From Corylus avellana (taxonomy: Eukaryota > Streptophyta > Magnoliopsida > Fagales > Betulaceae), in NCBI RefSeq assembly GCF_901000735.1, contig NC_081546.1, positions 26,180,527 to 26,244,526 of the forward strand: a stretch of 64,000 nucleotides of DNA. Direction: 5' to 3'. Under the pieces are notes generated by a model. The model made no database searches, was not told where the DNA came from, and saw only the letters and a program-made list of their open reading frames with translations. A program made the position numbers and the translations under genes. Shown one piece after another: positions 23,769-37,779 of the stretch (the stretch's first letter is position 1; each line of letters starts with the position of its first letter).

Positions 23769-26700
23769 TTAAGGAGCCTGCAATACCCGACAGCGGTACT
23801 CTCCTAATGCCCAAATAGGAAAAATGTTCCTGTAAGCAGCGTAGGTAATCATACAGTTCCTGTTGAAGACCCCCATGATTTCCTGTAATAAGAAAACATA
23901 AAAATTATTAAATAGAATCTTAGCATTGGAAATAAAAACCATTCTTGCATGTCCTATACTACATATAATCTTTTCATTATAATCACTATGCCGCTTTAGC
24001 TGTACTCATCACCAATAATGACACTGTTAATTGAAATAGTGAAATGCAATAATATTATTGATATTGGGAAACAATAACCCAAAAAAAAAAGGAAATTGAG
24101 TCACAGCCCCGTTTGTTTTGGCATAAAACATTTTATGTTGAGCTGAAAACATGTTTCGAAAAAAGTTGCTATTTTTCACTTTGTTTGCAACATTGAAAAT
24201 AGATCGAAAACATTTTTCAACATTTGGCTCGTATGAAAAATTGTCGAAGGAGCAAATATTGCTTGCAAGCAATACGAATAAGCAATTACAAGAGGACCCT
24301 TGTAGAGCCCACATGCTCAGACAAGTGTTTTGGTAGAGGTAGGCCTCATAACGGGCCCTCTTGCAATAGCCTATTTGGGAGGGTGAGATTGTGACAGAAA
24401 ATAGAAAATGGTTTACATATATGAGAAGCATGAACCATTTTATGCCTCATTCAGGTTATTTTCCTTGGTCATTTTCAGTTGACTAATATTTTAGTCCGAA
24501 ACAAATAAGGCCTTATATAAACATGCTATATGGGATACACTATAGAATTACCTCTTGAGGAAAATCTCCATTCTCCATTTGAGAATTTACCAAAACCCTA
24601 GCTGCACGGTGCAACGGCATTGGGTCTCTCTCAGCCTGATCCAACAAAAGTACAAGAACAATAAAATTGTGTGATCAAGAAAAAAAAGCTGACAACGTGT
24701 TTATCAGCACACAGATATCAAATCAGCGTCCTTCAGAGTTCTCACAAGGAATTCCAACTTGAGCTGGCTAACCAGAGTCACTGGATTTATGGTCGACAAA
24801 TGAGATCGTGCCAAATCATTCAAAAAATGACCGGTTCATTTTACATTATTATTATTATTTTAAATAAGGGACTGCGTTTCATGCAGAGTTGATGTGCACA
24901 AGAGTGATCTTTTAATCCGATCCATGACCAAAGATTGCCGAATAACACATGGAATTCCAATTGGAACTCTAGAGAGCCAAAGCCACACAAATCCTTATCA
25001 ACACTAGAAGATTTCTGTATATATAATACATGTAGCAGAGATTCTATGAGCTAATTCATATGATTTAACTACTCATGTACGAAAAGGGAAATTTCTGAAT
25101 TTTAATAATATTCTGAACATGCCTCTGCAGTGAAGTCAAAAGATGTCAAATGGGCTGAAGGATTCGATAAATTAAATCAAGAATGGCTGTCAAAATCACA
25201 AGCGATATAATCCCACGTCAATATAGAAAAGCTGATGGACTAAAATTTGATAAATACCTGTCCAGCATCTATAAGCGCCAGCATCGCCCATCCAGTATTT
25301 ACAACATGAGACCTGTTTCCCTCTATATTTGAATACACCTGCAAAGAAAAGCACTTAACATAATGATGGAGATGAACTACATAGAAATATGAGCATCAAG
25401 CATTAAAATTAGTCTTCTCACCCAATAATAGTGGTTTTATAAGCTGAATCAACTAATCCAGAATACCATTTCCATCAAGTGAAAGCCCATAAATTCAAAA
25501 ATTTGAAAAACACACCAAAGTAACATACTGCAGAAGGGTGTTAGGTTTCTCCTATTAAATGAAAATTAATTTTTGTATTTGTGTCTCCTCCATATTGGTT
25601 GTATTGATTTCGAAACAATTTACCTCTACTATACATATGTGAACAATCACCAAAAGTTGGCAATTTTACATTCTGTATCAGGGCAAAACAAGAGGTTTCT
25701 TGCTAATTTTCTTCAGCTAACCGTTATTGAAGACAGAGGTGACTATGCAGAACAGAAGGCGTAGTATGATTAGATCTCCTTCTAGCTAGACTCCAACATT
25801 TAAATCCATAAGGAATTCCTTCAATCCACAAGAAAAGAAACTTTGACTTAGACTCTGTTTGTTTCGACGTAAAACGTTTTCTATTGAAAAATGTTTTCAG
25901 AAAAATCATTTTTCAGGAAAATGATTTCAACTGAAAACATTTTTGGCGTTTGGCTCGTACAGAAAATCAGCGACAGCAACAGCAACAGTAGTGACAACGG
26001 CCAACGTCCAGCTGAGACGGCTTGCAGCGACCTCTCATGACGGCGGCTTGCGACCTCTGACAGCCGAAGGAGAAGAATTACTAGAGAGTACGTGCGAGAA
26101 GGAGAAGTTCAAACTCGGAAAATTGTTTACGGAAATAAGAAAGAAAAACCATTTTACACAGCTTAAGAGGTTTTCCTGATTAAACAAAAATGGTTTTGGT
26201 TTGACCAATATTTTCGGTCATACCAAACACTAGAAAATAAGGAAAAAAATAAGAAACATCTCAAAGAGAATATTATTCAAATATAAAAAGTTGTGGATTT
26301 TGTTTTAGACATGGAAGGCTAATTTAAATGCTCTAAAACTTCCAAATAAGAATTTTCCTAAACATAGCCTAATCAATATACTACTACATAAGGACCATAT
26401 TTTGTTGAACGTTGTTGATCTCCTTAAGGAGATTAAGGACATGCCCTTCACTATTAAGTATTGTCTCCCATTGGGTTTTCAATTAGTTCATTCTTGCTAA
26501 CCTATTCTCCTGCCTCTGCACCTCCTTTTCTATACTTGCTACCCTATACAATGTCATAACTATTTCAAAAGGAAACATAGAAGTAAACAAATATAAGCTA
26601 TAGTGGTTTAGGTATGAGCTTGATACGGATTATTGGCCCAGTTCCTCATAGCTTAACCTTTTAGGGACTAGTGGTTACTAATAGCTATGCCAGCTTCAAA

Positions 26701-29700
26701 GCACAACAAAAGGAATCACTTAAAATTCAATATATTTAAGAGATAAGAAGAGCAAAAATTACAGATACACGCTAGCGAAACCTTTATAGTAGTTCAGAAT
26801 CACAAAGTTGACATGATTAAAGACCCAACTATTAAATGTCACGCATGCCTTCAACAAGAAAAGCACATTTGATGTAATATTGATAAACTCAACCTTGTTT
26901 TGACATGAAAGATAGCTCTCTCCCCAGCCACCTGAAGGAAGCTGCTTAGACAGCAGAAAATCACAAGCTTTGCGGATACTAGAGCAATTATTGAAGTTCT
27001 TTCCAGCAGCCACCAACCCTTTTACGCCAAACCATGTACCATAGGTGAAGCAAACAGCCCAAGAACCATACCTGTTCAGCACTTTTACATATTAAAAGTA
27101 TGTAGCCGTTAAGTAAATAAAAGAAGCGAACCAATAGTCACACTTGAAAAGCTTGCATGCCTTGAACGTGTATCTCAAAGTCTAATAAACCATAAAATAA
27201 TTAAGCAAGAGAAAGCTTATGGACAAATAGATGTGGAAACAAACCAGGAACCATCTGATGCTTGTATCCTTTCAATGAACATAGCAGCTCTTTTGATACA
27301 GCAATCTACTTCTTCTTGCCGATGCTTGGGATATGATTTCTTAAACAATGTCAGAGCTTGAATTGCTGCTGACGTACATTCCACATAACTACACAGCCAC
27401 TAAAGGTATTAACAAACAATAAATTTAGCTTAACAAGAGAATATAGCAACTAATTTAAGTCAAGGCACCGATATCTTACGGATAATCAATAACAATGTCC
27501 CCAAAGGTTTCAGCAGGGTTGATCAACTGAAAATACAAAAGAAACAATGGAGTCGGATTTTCGTTTCCATGATCTACAACTTAGTAAAGATAAAACACAT
27601 ATTTCACTGCATTATATCCTACGCAAAGGCAAACTTATGACTTTTGTAGGGTGCAGTTTAACGAAAAAAAATTTCCCAAATCTTTCAGGAAGATTATAGT
27701 AGGTGACTTACAATATGGCTCATATTATTAATATGCAATAGCATAGCATGTTCCATGAACCATTTACATTCATACCAATACCACAAATCTCAATGAAAAT
27801 GTATTGACAATGTCATGGCTTTTAAATGGTAGTGAATGACTATAAATACTTCATTCCACGCACCAAAAGAAAAGAAGAAGAAAAAAAAAACAGAAGGAAA
27901 AACAAGTACTTAATCCCCATTTTTGCACTAATAAAAGTATTTAATTTTTGGGAAAAGGGTACATTCTGTTGGTAAATGATTTAGTCTGATATCGAGCTGG
28001 TTAGAGGCAACTTCATCCCAAATTATGGCATCTTCATTTCTCAAAACAATAGAAAAGGAATTGTGAGGTCCACAGCACCTTGACTTCACCCAAAGACCTA
28101 ACAATCCAACCCAGGAAGAAGACTTGAGGACTGACAAAACTAGAAACCAATACAATATGAGAAAGCATATAGTTCTGCGCCCACAAAAAAACAGAGATAA
28201 TTCACCGAATCCTTGGGACACAATGAATTACTCTCTCTGTCCCTATTTAATTGTCTTGATCTGAAATGTGACACTTATTAATAAAAGGTAAAAATATAGC
28301 GATCATTCTATAATATTCTTTACATAAGGAGTGGCATGACTCTTAACAAGAATCTTTTTTGCTTTTTTGAAAAAAGATACAGGTACAATAAGAAATTGAA
28401 AAGGTAAGAACTTCCAATTTTAGAAAGTAGACATCTTTTGAGACGCTTCAAAAAGAATGCAAGACATTTTTATTCAAGGAGAGAGTATAAGGTACCAGAT
28501 AAAGTAAACTAGGACTCTTCTAATCAACAGTGTAAGCAAAAAATACACCATTAACAACAATAGTCCACCGTGTAGGGTCATGTAGTATGATCTTTATTGT
28601 TACCATGTAATTTCAGCTCTCAAGACTATAAACCATGCACATGCACTTGAAAGCTTGAGGGTTGAACTCGAATGGGGGAACAAATTCAGTAAAACATTAA
28701 CCAGTGTGTTTTTTCATTCTTTTTCTTTGTTTGATAAATATAAAATACGACATATTTCCTCAATTACCTAGTTGGTTGCAAATGAAATTTAGTTTACCAC
28801 TATCATGGCTTTGAAAAAGCCAGAAGATGGTAGAAATCACGGATCAGTCAAGCATGTTCTAATGTAAGTGGAAGAGATGATATCCAACCACCAAAAAAAA
28901 GTAAATATAAAATAAAAAGAAAACATCCCCACAGCATGTCAAAATCATAACAACGACAACTTCTAGACATATAAAAAGAACAAAATGAAGGCTTATAGTT
29001 GATTGTAATAAGCATACCCTAGCATGCTGCTTAAGGAAGGAGACTTTTAAAGGCAAAATCATTATTGGGCACAAGCCCTACAACTGGGTAAAATACAGTA
29101 TTACAAAATAACAAAGGTTAAAACTATAACGGAAAGAAATATCAAAAGGAGACTACCTCCAACCAGGCATAGGATCTTGTGAGCTCATATGTTGCAAAGC
29201 TACCATCTGTATTCTGCATTAAAGAAAAAGACTATAATAAATTATCCTAACAGAATGACTGACACTGTCATAGACGGAATCAACAAGTGGCATGAAAAAT
29301 CTTAACAACATTTAATTTATTATACAATTTGCTAACTTTCCATGTTTTATAAACAGAAAACAAAATTAGGAAACCCATAAGTATGTTCACATAAAATGGA
29401 AGCCACATATAACCACTCTCAAAGAAGTGCTCAATAAATTGATTAGAAATGATTGGTGATGCATTGGCTGGTAAACCAGGATAATATGTAATTAGATGAT
29501 TAGGACACAAGCTACCTGCAATGAGAGAATGACATTTACAGCATCATATAATCGCTCTTCAACTATTGGTTCACCAATAACATCAGGCGGAATTTTAGAT
29601 AATAAAAGAGCAGCCTGAAATATAAAAAGCAACCAAAGTTATAAAACAACAGCATAAGCATAGAGAATAGTTTGAGTTTAATAAACTATTACTTTCAATC

Positions 29701-32700
29701 CTTCTGCCGTGCAGTCTGATATTGGCCATCCGTGATCGGCAGTTGAGAAAGGCCAAGCACCTTTTGAAATGTGGCGATACCAAAAATCAAGATCACCTGG
29801 GCAATCTTCTTGAACCTTTAGAGCGAAGAAAAACCAAGCAACAAATTAAAACGTGAAGGAGTTGAATTACTCACAGTACTAAGAAGCTGTCAACATATAA
29901 ATTCCAATAAATAAAGACAAAGAAATCACCTGTGATTTTTTTATGTACATATGTGCTTTTTCGAGAGTTGGACCATACTCTTCAAAAAGGTTGGTTGAAA
30001 TGATAGCTTGAACAGCAAATGCAGTATCCCATAACTGACTTCCATTATAACCCTGCAACAATGCCATTGTGTATGGACCATAAAGTAAAATTTAGCATAT
30101 AATCACAGTCAACATCAATGAGGGCATTCATTCAAAAGTGTAACTTCACAGCAATTACATATTCATATTGGTTCTATAAAGGGACAGTATGGACCTGCAT
30201 TTTCATTCCATCTTCAGCAATCCACAAATAGTCATATATTCTTGGAAGATGCAACTTAAAAGCCTCAGAATTTGGATCTTCCACCCAACAGCAGAGCATA
30301 TTTAGCACCTGTAAATCAGAGTAACCTCAAACAATGTCTCTCAAATTGAAATAAGAAAGAGGAGAAAGGAGCCCAATGTATAGAGAGTACTGACAAATAA
30401 TGCCACAATTATTGAGAAACAAGAAAACAAAATAGAAAATCAGAGGACAGAGTAAAGTCATCCAGAATAGGATCAAAGAGTAACTGAGGACAAAGAAGGC
30501 GTTAAAAGAATTTAAATGATTAGATTATGAACCAACGGGATCTGTATAATTCTCAATAATCATTGTTTCTTCATAGTTGCTAGACAACTGCCAGCATTTA
30601 CTCTAGAAAGTTCAACCTAAAAAAGAGTACTATGGAGACAGAATACCTTGTTTACAGGTCCTATGCAAATATAACGAGTATTTTCATCTTCATAGTGTAT
30701 ATGTTCCATTGCAGTGTGAAGAGCTTTTTCTCTGAGTCTTTTTCCAGGCCAACACATTAAAACGGGTTCAACAAGCTTATGAAGAGATGTCCAAAGTATA
30801 TCCTGCACCAGCGGATGTGGGTAGTACAGATCTTCCTGAAAAAGAAAGCAATACATCCTTTTGTCAATATAGCACTATCCAAATCAAATTATATCCTGGT
30901 AGCTGTTAAACACCAGAAAAATTAACTACAGAATTGTGCTTTTTTTTTCTTTTTTATATTACCCTGCATTTTATTTAAACCAAAGCATGCAGTCTTTCCA
31001 TTCGACCTTATTTGCCTGGTCTTTGGGATATCTAAAAACCATATAATTGAGCTCCTTGAGGCATCTGAAATTCATACCAGTTACAAATAGGATACAGAAC
31101 CTCAACTTTAATGTACTATTTTTTCCCATGGTATAAAAAATGACCACCCAAAATGGATATTAAATCATCAATGAGTTTCTGATGTTCAAAAATAGCTCAT
31201 ATCAATGGCATTTTTACAAATGGCATGTTCAGGACTTTAGTATCAACACGGAATTTGCACCGCATTACAATTACGAACTAAGCTAAAATTTGAAAAGGAT
31301 TGATATAAACTATGTCAAGTTACACCTAACATTTGCTCCACCTTCAGCTTTAAGAACAAAAAACAAATTGGATGGGTAACAATAAATAGATCCAAACACG
31401 TTATTGATTCATCAAAATTCATGTTTTATATTCTATTAGCTCCAATTTAATGATAGAATAACTATGGCACCCAGAGTCAGAAACTCAAGCACCGTGAGAG
31501 AATTACAATAAAGACATGATACGGTTTGATATTCTATACAGGGCTTATCAAGGGACCCAACAACCTGACTACACCAACAGCAATGAGATTAAAGCTAAGC
31601 TTCTTCTGGATAAATCTGGGAACGCGAACACAAGCGACATCAATCAATTTCCAACAGAGAGTATATAGGAGAAACATTTAGCTAGAAGGAATTAATTAGT
31701 TTTCTTCTGAAATACTTTTTATGTACCAAGAAAATTATATTTCGATTACTTATAAAAAATAAATAAATAAACTGATTAGTTAACATAGCTTTAAAAAATA
31801 AAAAAAGTTCACACTAATATTAACATACAAGTAAGATGCTACAGTAATTTCAACAGGAGTTTTAACAACTCCATTTCTATGCATGTTTCTTGTGTCCTTA
31901 GTATATGATTTTAGCAAGCCTCTATTATATCGTAGCTGTATCTAAGCAAAATTGGGTTCTCCAATGCACCATCTCTACTTCTCTCTCTTAAATTTTCTCC
32001 AACAATCTATCCATTCTCAACATCCTTATCTTCACACACCAATCTCTTAGTTTCTTTCGGTTTTCTCAAGAAAGTTGAAGATCAGAGTGAAAAGCCATGT
32101 AAAGGGCTTAAAAATGTATCTTTAGATGAGAAGCTTAGGTTCGACAAGCCCAAAAAAATAGTTTGACGGACCTTTGCACATAGGTTGCGTGCCCGATTCC
32201 AATCTATTTCATGATAAGGGACAGTATAAAGCTCCTTCCTCAAAGATAAAACTGTTGGCGTTATTGGACCAACAAATCTCTTCCCATATAAGTAAGACAT
32301 TGGCAAATACACCATCCTACAGTGACACCACATTCTTCCTGCAGAGTGAAAAGAAAATTAATTGCCTCCATTTGACATAATTATGGTGCAAGATTTAGAC
32401 ACTTTACTTATGGCCCTAACAAACCAAGTTCACTTTGAAAATGTTTAACAAATAGAAACTTATGCATGACTTCTTGAAAAAAAAAAAAAAAAAAAATGCT
32501 AATCAGAAAACGAACGGCATATCATGGGGAAGATGCTAAAACAGAATACAAATAAAAAAAAAAAGCAATCATTTCAAATAAGACACAGAATTTATTATTT
32601 CACAAAAGACTCAGAACTATCACCTTGTTCAGCTAAAAACCATCATTTTCATTCCCCCCAAAAAAATCCAATTCATTTGACAAAGTCTCATGATTTTAGT

Positions 32701-34997
32701 CATTACCAAACATTGGTCATCATCATCATTCTAGTGATATCATTAGAATATAATCAAGTAAATTTTCTTTTCAACCATTAAACATATCAAATATTCAACT
32801 ATGACCCTGAAAATCAAGGCTATGTCAAATACAAATGTATTCAGAAGTAATGTTCATAACCTCAATCAACAGAACTTTCAGAAGTAAAACTTGAGTAATC
32901 AACTGTGATTTGGACTGTGGTATAAAACCCATTTATTCTCTTTGATATTTGTGTTTGTTTTGCGAAGTATACTAAATGGGCATATACCTGGATGAAGAGG
33001 GAGCATGTAAGGAAGAAGCCATATCTCAGGTGGAAGGGGATTATTGCCAGACCATTCAAATACTCCAAGTACCTATTACCAGTAAGCAGTATAACAGAAG
33101 TTAAATAAATGCCAAAGAGTACCAGCAAACATTAAGTTGACTGTTTAAACTAAGATAAAGGAATAAGTTCTCAACTGAAAGCCACATCTTTCCCCATGAT
33201 GTAATTGCAGTAGCACCGCCATGTTCCAGAATCCACTTACGCCCTCTCTCAATCGCTCCTTGCCCATCATTAGCTCCTTCACCAAGCAACCTTAATGTAA
33301 CATAACTTAAGACAGTACCAAACATGGTACTTGGGCCCTCAATGTGTAATCCCCACCCACCGTCTTTGTTCTGCAAGCACATATCTCTACATTAAGAAAG
33401 TGTTTGATCAAAGTGCAAGACTCCGAAAAGGAAAGACTCCAACAAACTGTTGAAAATAACCAAGAACCGGAAAATGTGTAATATAGGAAAAAGGCATGAT
33501 AAGCTATACTTGTAACATTGTAGCATAATGATCCTTACCTGATGATTGTAGAGGTAACGGCACATTTCCTTTTTATGTTCTTCAGATAAAACTGTATTTA
33601 GCGCTCCAACAATAGACAGCGTGATTACCTGATCCATTATATGAACAGAAAATATGTCAAGACTAACATGATTATTTCTCTTTTAGCAAATTATAAAAAG
33701 AAGACATGTACTTTGACACCCCTCATGCATTTCCTCAAGGCAAATACAATTGTAATCAAATACAATTCACTGGTCATATAATTAATGAGATTGTCAGAAT
33801 CACTTCCCCAACAAACCAGGTGCCAGTGGCAAGATTAGCACTTACCAAGCCAGGCATAAGAAACATTGGACCTCCATAGTCCCCTGACCAATGTCCATCA
33901 TGGGCCTGGAGAGTTGAATGGAAACTTATAGCCCTTCTTAACGTCCTTGTCACCATCTCCTCTGTAACATCATCTGTTTCATTTACTTTGACTTGGGGTA
34001 GAACTGCACCACGTGGGTTCTCCTTGGCAAACTACATTTCAAAGGGAAGGCCAATAATTAAACTAAATGATGAAATTTAAACACAAGTTTACACCTGGAA
34101 GGCACCCCATGTGGATTATGATTGAGAAAATATACGATGCCTACTGAATTTCTAATTTATTTGATTTAGTTCATAATTGACAGAATAATCCACATTGGAG
34201 TTAATCATATTATTAAACAGTCACAAAATAGTTTGAATGATTATTATTGAAAAACGAATACTGTCTTCCCACAATCTGACGATACAAAGAAAGAATTTTC
34301 TCCTCTTATTTCAAGAAATGCAGACCCTTCTTGTGAAAGAAACATGATTCAATCTCAGAAAACACAATATGAAGACCACAATCAGATTTCTTAGATCTTT
34401 TAAATCTTGGGTTGTAGATTCTAGAGGTCCTTTTGTATACTCATGTACTCGAGCTGTACATCCCCCCTTTCATGTCATATTAGAACACTTCAAATCAAAA
34501 ACCAAAAAACCCCCCAAAACACATTAACAAATAGGGCCTATAATTCCGGATTATGAAGTGAAAGAAAGAAAAAAGGACTACAATAATTTTTGGAATGAAG
34601 GGATTCTTAAGGATTATTTAAAAACAAAAATGAAAAGACAAGTTAGAAATGAAGATCAGAAGTCAAAAGAACCCACATTTTCCTAGCAACTGGTAACAAC
34701 TAGAACAGTTGACAAAAATCAAAATTAAGAAAACGCTATCACAATAGTATTAACACTACTACCTGTTACTATTGTTGACTCTACAATGCCGCACATAGTT
34801 TGACTTGATCACTATGAACAACTTTGAAAACAAATTTAAATTTAAATAGACTCATCTAACCAAGACTACACAATTAATTCCATCTGAAATCAATTGAGTT
34901 CTTGCTAAAAGATTTTGATGGCCTAATCATTCAAACATGTCCAACACATAAAATCTCTATATGCTAAAAATAAAAACATAGTCGTTAACCAACTACC

Positions 34998-35030
<33 letters not shown>

Positions 35031-35560
35031 ACAGAAGTCAGTCAATTCACTTCTTGATTGTGAATAAAATCTTCATACAATCTCTGTTAAGTATAAATAC
35101 GGAAAACATTCATAATTGAATATTTACCAAAAAAAAATTCATAATCATATAGAGAAATTACTGAATCACTTCAAATTATTAAAAGAAAAATGACTTAGAT
35201 GCAAAATTTACACTCAAAAGAAATTCACTTCAGAACAATCAGAGTTTGAATACTTACCAAACAAAATCAAACTCAGTGCCTGAGTGCCACTAATGCATGC
35301 ACTGTGCACATGTACATATACATGTATGTACGTATGTATGTACATATGCATATAAATTTTACCTGAATCCGCATAAGTAGATCTGAGCTATGTTTTTTCT
35401 CGAAACGACTCTCAGAGAAGCTTCCGCGAGCTCTTTCGATCTCGGCAAGCTCTTCAGGAGACCCGATGTTGGGATCGAATTCCCAAACTTGTCGTCCGAC
35501 GTGATTGTTCAACGTCCGTAGCCATGGACTCCCTCCCTCCGCGATCTTCAGCTTCCACAT
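23769..35560 (-). CDS. CAS1: Cycloartenol synthase
   Basis: This gene converts 2,3-oxidosqualene to cycloartenol, the first committed step of plant sterols, on the ER membrane. Exons (complement): 35363-35560, 33846-34031, 33539-33628, 33176-33370, 32988-33072, 32172-32338, 30647-30835, 30195-30308, 29930-30052, 29693-29815, 29516-29614, 29157-29213, 27480-27526, 27245-27388, 26894-27071, 25258-25338, 24552-24635, 23769-23882. They total 757 aa, against 759 in Arabidopsis CAS1, without stops or frameshifts. The protein starts [18 protein letters not shown]-type repeats include [13 protein letters not shown] and [12 protein letters not shown]. The product-determining residues fall exactly at Arabidopsis positions: Tyr410 (GYNGSQLWD), His477, Ile481 and catalytic Asp483 in [11 protein letters not shown]. 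The donor of intron 6 (AAG|GTCCGT) is weak. Introns hold MITEs near 24.1, 25.9 and 28.2 kb. The LAS paralogue lies upstream in the same orientation. Confidence 0.95.
24106..24512. mobile_element. MITE in CAS intron 17
   Basis: The left end GCCCCGTTTGTTTTGGC and the inverted right end GGCCTTATTTGTTTCGGAC are imperfect terminal repeats. Subterminal 'ataaaacatttta' and 'ggctcgta' blocks are shared with the element at 25852-26240 in the next intron, so both belong to one family. No duplication was confirmed. Confidence 0.5.
25852..26240. mobile_element. MITE in CAS intron 16, same family as 24.1 kb copy
   Basis: Starts 'ctctgtttgtttcgacgtaa' and shares 'aaaacgttttc', 'gaaaacatttttggcgtttg' and 'ctcgta' with the copy at 24106-24512. 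The right end ('ttttcggtcataccaaacac') is an imperfect inverse of the left. A CAG/ACA-rich middle (25970-26090) gives a short, meaningless ORF. Confidence 0.5.
28231..28485. mobile_element. Stowaway-like MITE in CAS intron 12
   Basis: The left end CTCTCTCTGTCCCTATTTAA resembles the Stowaway terminal consensus (CTCCCTCCGT). The right end, inverted, reads CTCTCTCCTTGAATAA. TA dinucleotides flank both sides (28229-28230 and 28486-28487), as expected for Tc1/mariner-type insertion. Length 255 bp, non-coding. Confidence 0.7.
35001..35028 (+). repeat. (CT)n microsatellite in CAS intron 1
   Basis: About 14 CT units within the 1.3-kb first intron of CAS. Confidence 0.85.
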
Positions 35561-36263
35561 TGTCTACTACTCGCACAATGATTACCAATCAGCCACGCAA
35601 CTGAGAGAAAATTGATCACTCTAGCGTACGGAGAAAAATGTTCACAGAAAATAAAGAAAAACAAAATTCAGAATGTGTATTTGAGAGAGAGAAGGAGACA
35701 GATTTCTGACATTATTTATTTACTTTCGTAAGTATTTATGATATTATTTTTGCAGCACTGAGAAAAATGAAAGAGAAAGATTGAGTGTTTGGTTCCAGAG
35801 AAAACAACAAAAGGTACGAGCAAAAGGAAAGAGAGAGAGAGAGAGAGACAGAGAGAGGGGGGAAGGGATTCGGAGCATTCGCACGGCATAGAGTGAGACA
35901 GAGGTGAGACAATGCACGTGGCCCTACCAAAATAAAAATATTTTTGGTCCGTCCGATCAGGATTTAGTCGAGCACGTGGCACTTTTATTACTTAGAAAAG
36001 TAAATAGCAATTAATGGTTGAGAACGACTGCGTCGTTGCGCACGGAACTACTCTGCTATTAGACGAGAGGATTCTTGCCTCGCTTTTCCAGCGGCCAGTG
36101 CCACGTAAAACAGAATCTTGTTTACATATGACTGGACCATGAATGTATTCACTTTATTCTGATGGGCTTACTATTTTTGTAATCAACTTTTATTATTACA
36201 TTTAAATAATGAGATTGAAGAAGATTTTATTTTTTTATTCAAAGTGAGTGAAGAGTATTTGCT
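35561..36263. other. CAS 5' UTR and promoter region
   Basis: This is the sequence upstream of the CAS start codon, read on the - strand. It includes a polypurine/polypyrimidine patch at about 35828-35860 (GA-rich on +) that would lie about 270 bases before the ATG. Two CACGTG-like G-box cores (GCACGTGGC) occur near 35914 and 35973. The promoter role is inferred from position. No TATA box was placed with confidence. Confidence 0.4.
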
Positions 36264-36273
36264 ATTAGTGAGT

Positions 36274-36960
36274 TAAGAAAGTTTTCTCTCTAAATCTAGA
36301 GAGAAAAAACCAGACCTGCGGGCCCTCCCCTCTTCTTGTTGTTTTCCATTTCTTTTTTTAGTTTATTTTTTTTGGTTTTTTAACCAGTTTAGTTGCTCCG
36401 GCCATTCTTTTACTTATGTTACGCTGCCTCTATCCGCCCTTCACCATACTACGCTGCTCTTCGCCTTTCCAAAATCGGTTGGACTTTTCGCTTCCCTCGC
36501 CTTGGCTGTTGTAGTTGTTTGCTGGTTCTTTTCATTGTATTTTTGTATTTTTTTTTGAATAAGTGTTTGACTTCTCTTTAGATATGTTTTCATGAACGAT
36601 CTTTGGGGTGAAGGTTTTTGTCCTGACCTTTTCGGTCGAGGGGGATTAGTTTCGGTGTGAGGGTTTTGCTCTTATCGCCGAAAAAATAAAAGTTGAAAAT
36701 ATGGGCTACCTGTGTATTATATTAGGTCTGCCTGAAATAAATATGGTTTATAACTGAAGTTTGGACATGGGTTAGCAGATGTTGAAGTCATACATAAAAC
36801 TTGATTGTAAGATTTTATGTTTGTCTCTATGATGTTGTAACCTCATAATTTTGGTTATGATTTATCAGAGCTTTATGCTATCTGATGTAAGGGTTTTATA
36901 CTTTTGATATTTTTTCAATGAATGAATATGAAAGATTCTAAAAAAAAAAAAAAAAAAAAA
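36274..36960 (+). mobile_element. Non-autonomous non-LTR retroposon with poly(A) tail
   Basis: A 687-bp non-coding unit ends in a poly(A) tract of about 24 bases (36938-36962) after 'ttcaatgaatgaatatg'. It is flanked by ATTAGTGAGT (36264-36273) and AATAGTGAGT (36961-36970), a 9/10 match consistent with a target-site duplication. The 5' end carries a TCTCTCTAAATCTAGAGAGA palindrome. A diverged second copy lies at about 37780-38290. It lacks tRNA-type A/B boxes, so it is more likely LINE-derived than a classical SINE. Confidence 0.7.
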
Positions 36961-37779
36961 AATAGTGAGTAGTGTTCACTCACAATTTTTTTTTTTTTTC
37001 TCTCATTAAAATGGTGAAGCCGAAAAGGAAAGTTTTTAGTCACTTTTACCAAATTGCCTCACCAAAATAACTAAAAAATAGTTTTAGTGAGGCTGCAAAT
37101 AGTGCTATAAAATAATGACATATTTTCAAAATAATAAATTACATAAGATTGTGACACATTATTTAAGGGATGAATTTGAAAAAAATATATTTGAAAGTAA
37201 AGCATTTTTCTAATCGGATTATTCATATCCAGAATTCAATTTATATATATAGTGGTGGAGCTAGAATCCGGTTAATGGAGGGGCGAGAATAATATTTTAA
37301 TACAATTTACTAAAAAATCAATATAAATATTTTATTTTATTCCAAACACCCTAAAAAAAAAAATTGATGTCCAACTAACTGTTTTAAATATTTAATTATT
37401 TATTATTGTTATGCAATTATTTTAAAGTTACTTTTCAACACAGTAAATATAAGTATTTTGAAATTAAAATGCAGTGGAATATAAATAAGATATATAGAAG
37501 TATTTCATTATTCCACGTTAAATAATAGAATGCAAATTTATTAACCCAATCAATTCAGAATCGAGATTCCCTACAAGTACCTACAATACCCAACTTGGAA
37601 TCATTATGCTATTAATGCAATCTACACCTTTAAAAAAAAATTAAAATCTTGAGCGGTCAAAATATATGTGAATTGGTTTGAGGAAGCTTGCTTCCTCCCC
37701 CTCCCCCCCGCATGTACGGTTTTCCCTTTTATTCCGTTTTTATTTAGAGTTTATTTTTCTCTCTTGGTGCCTTATAGCA

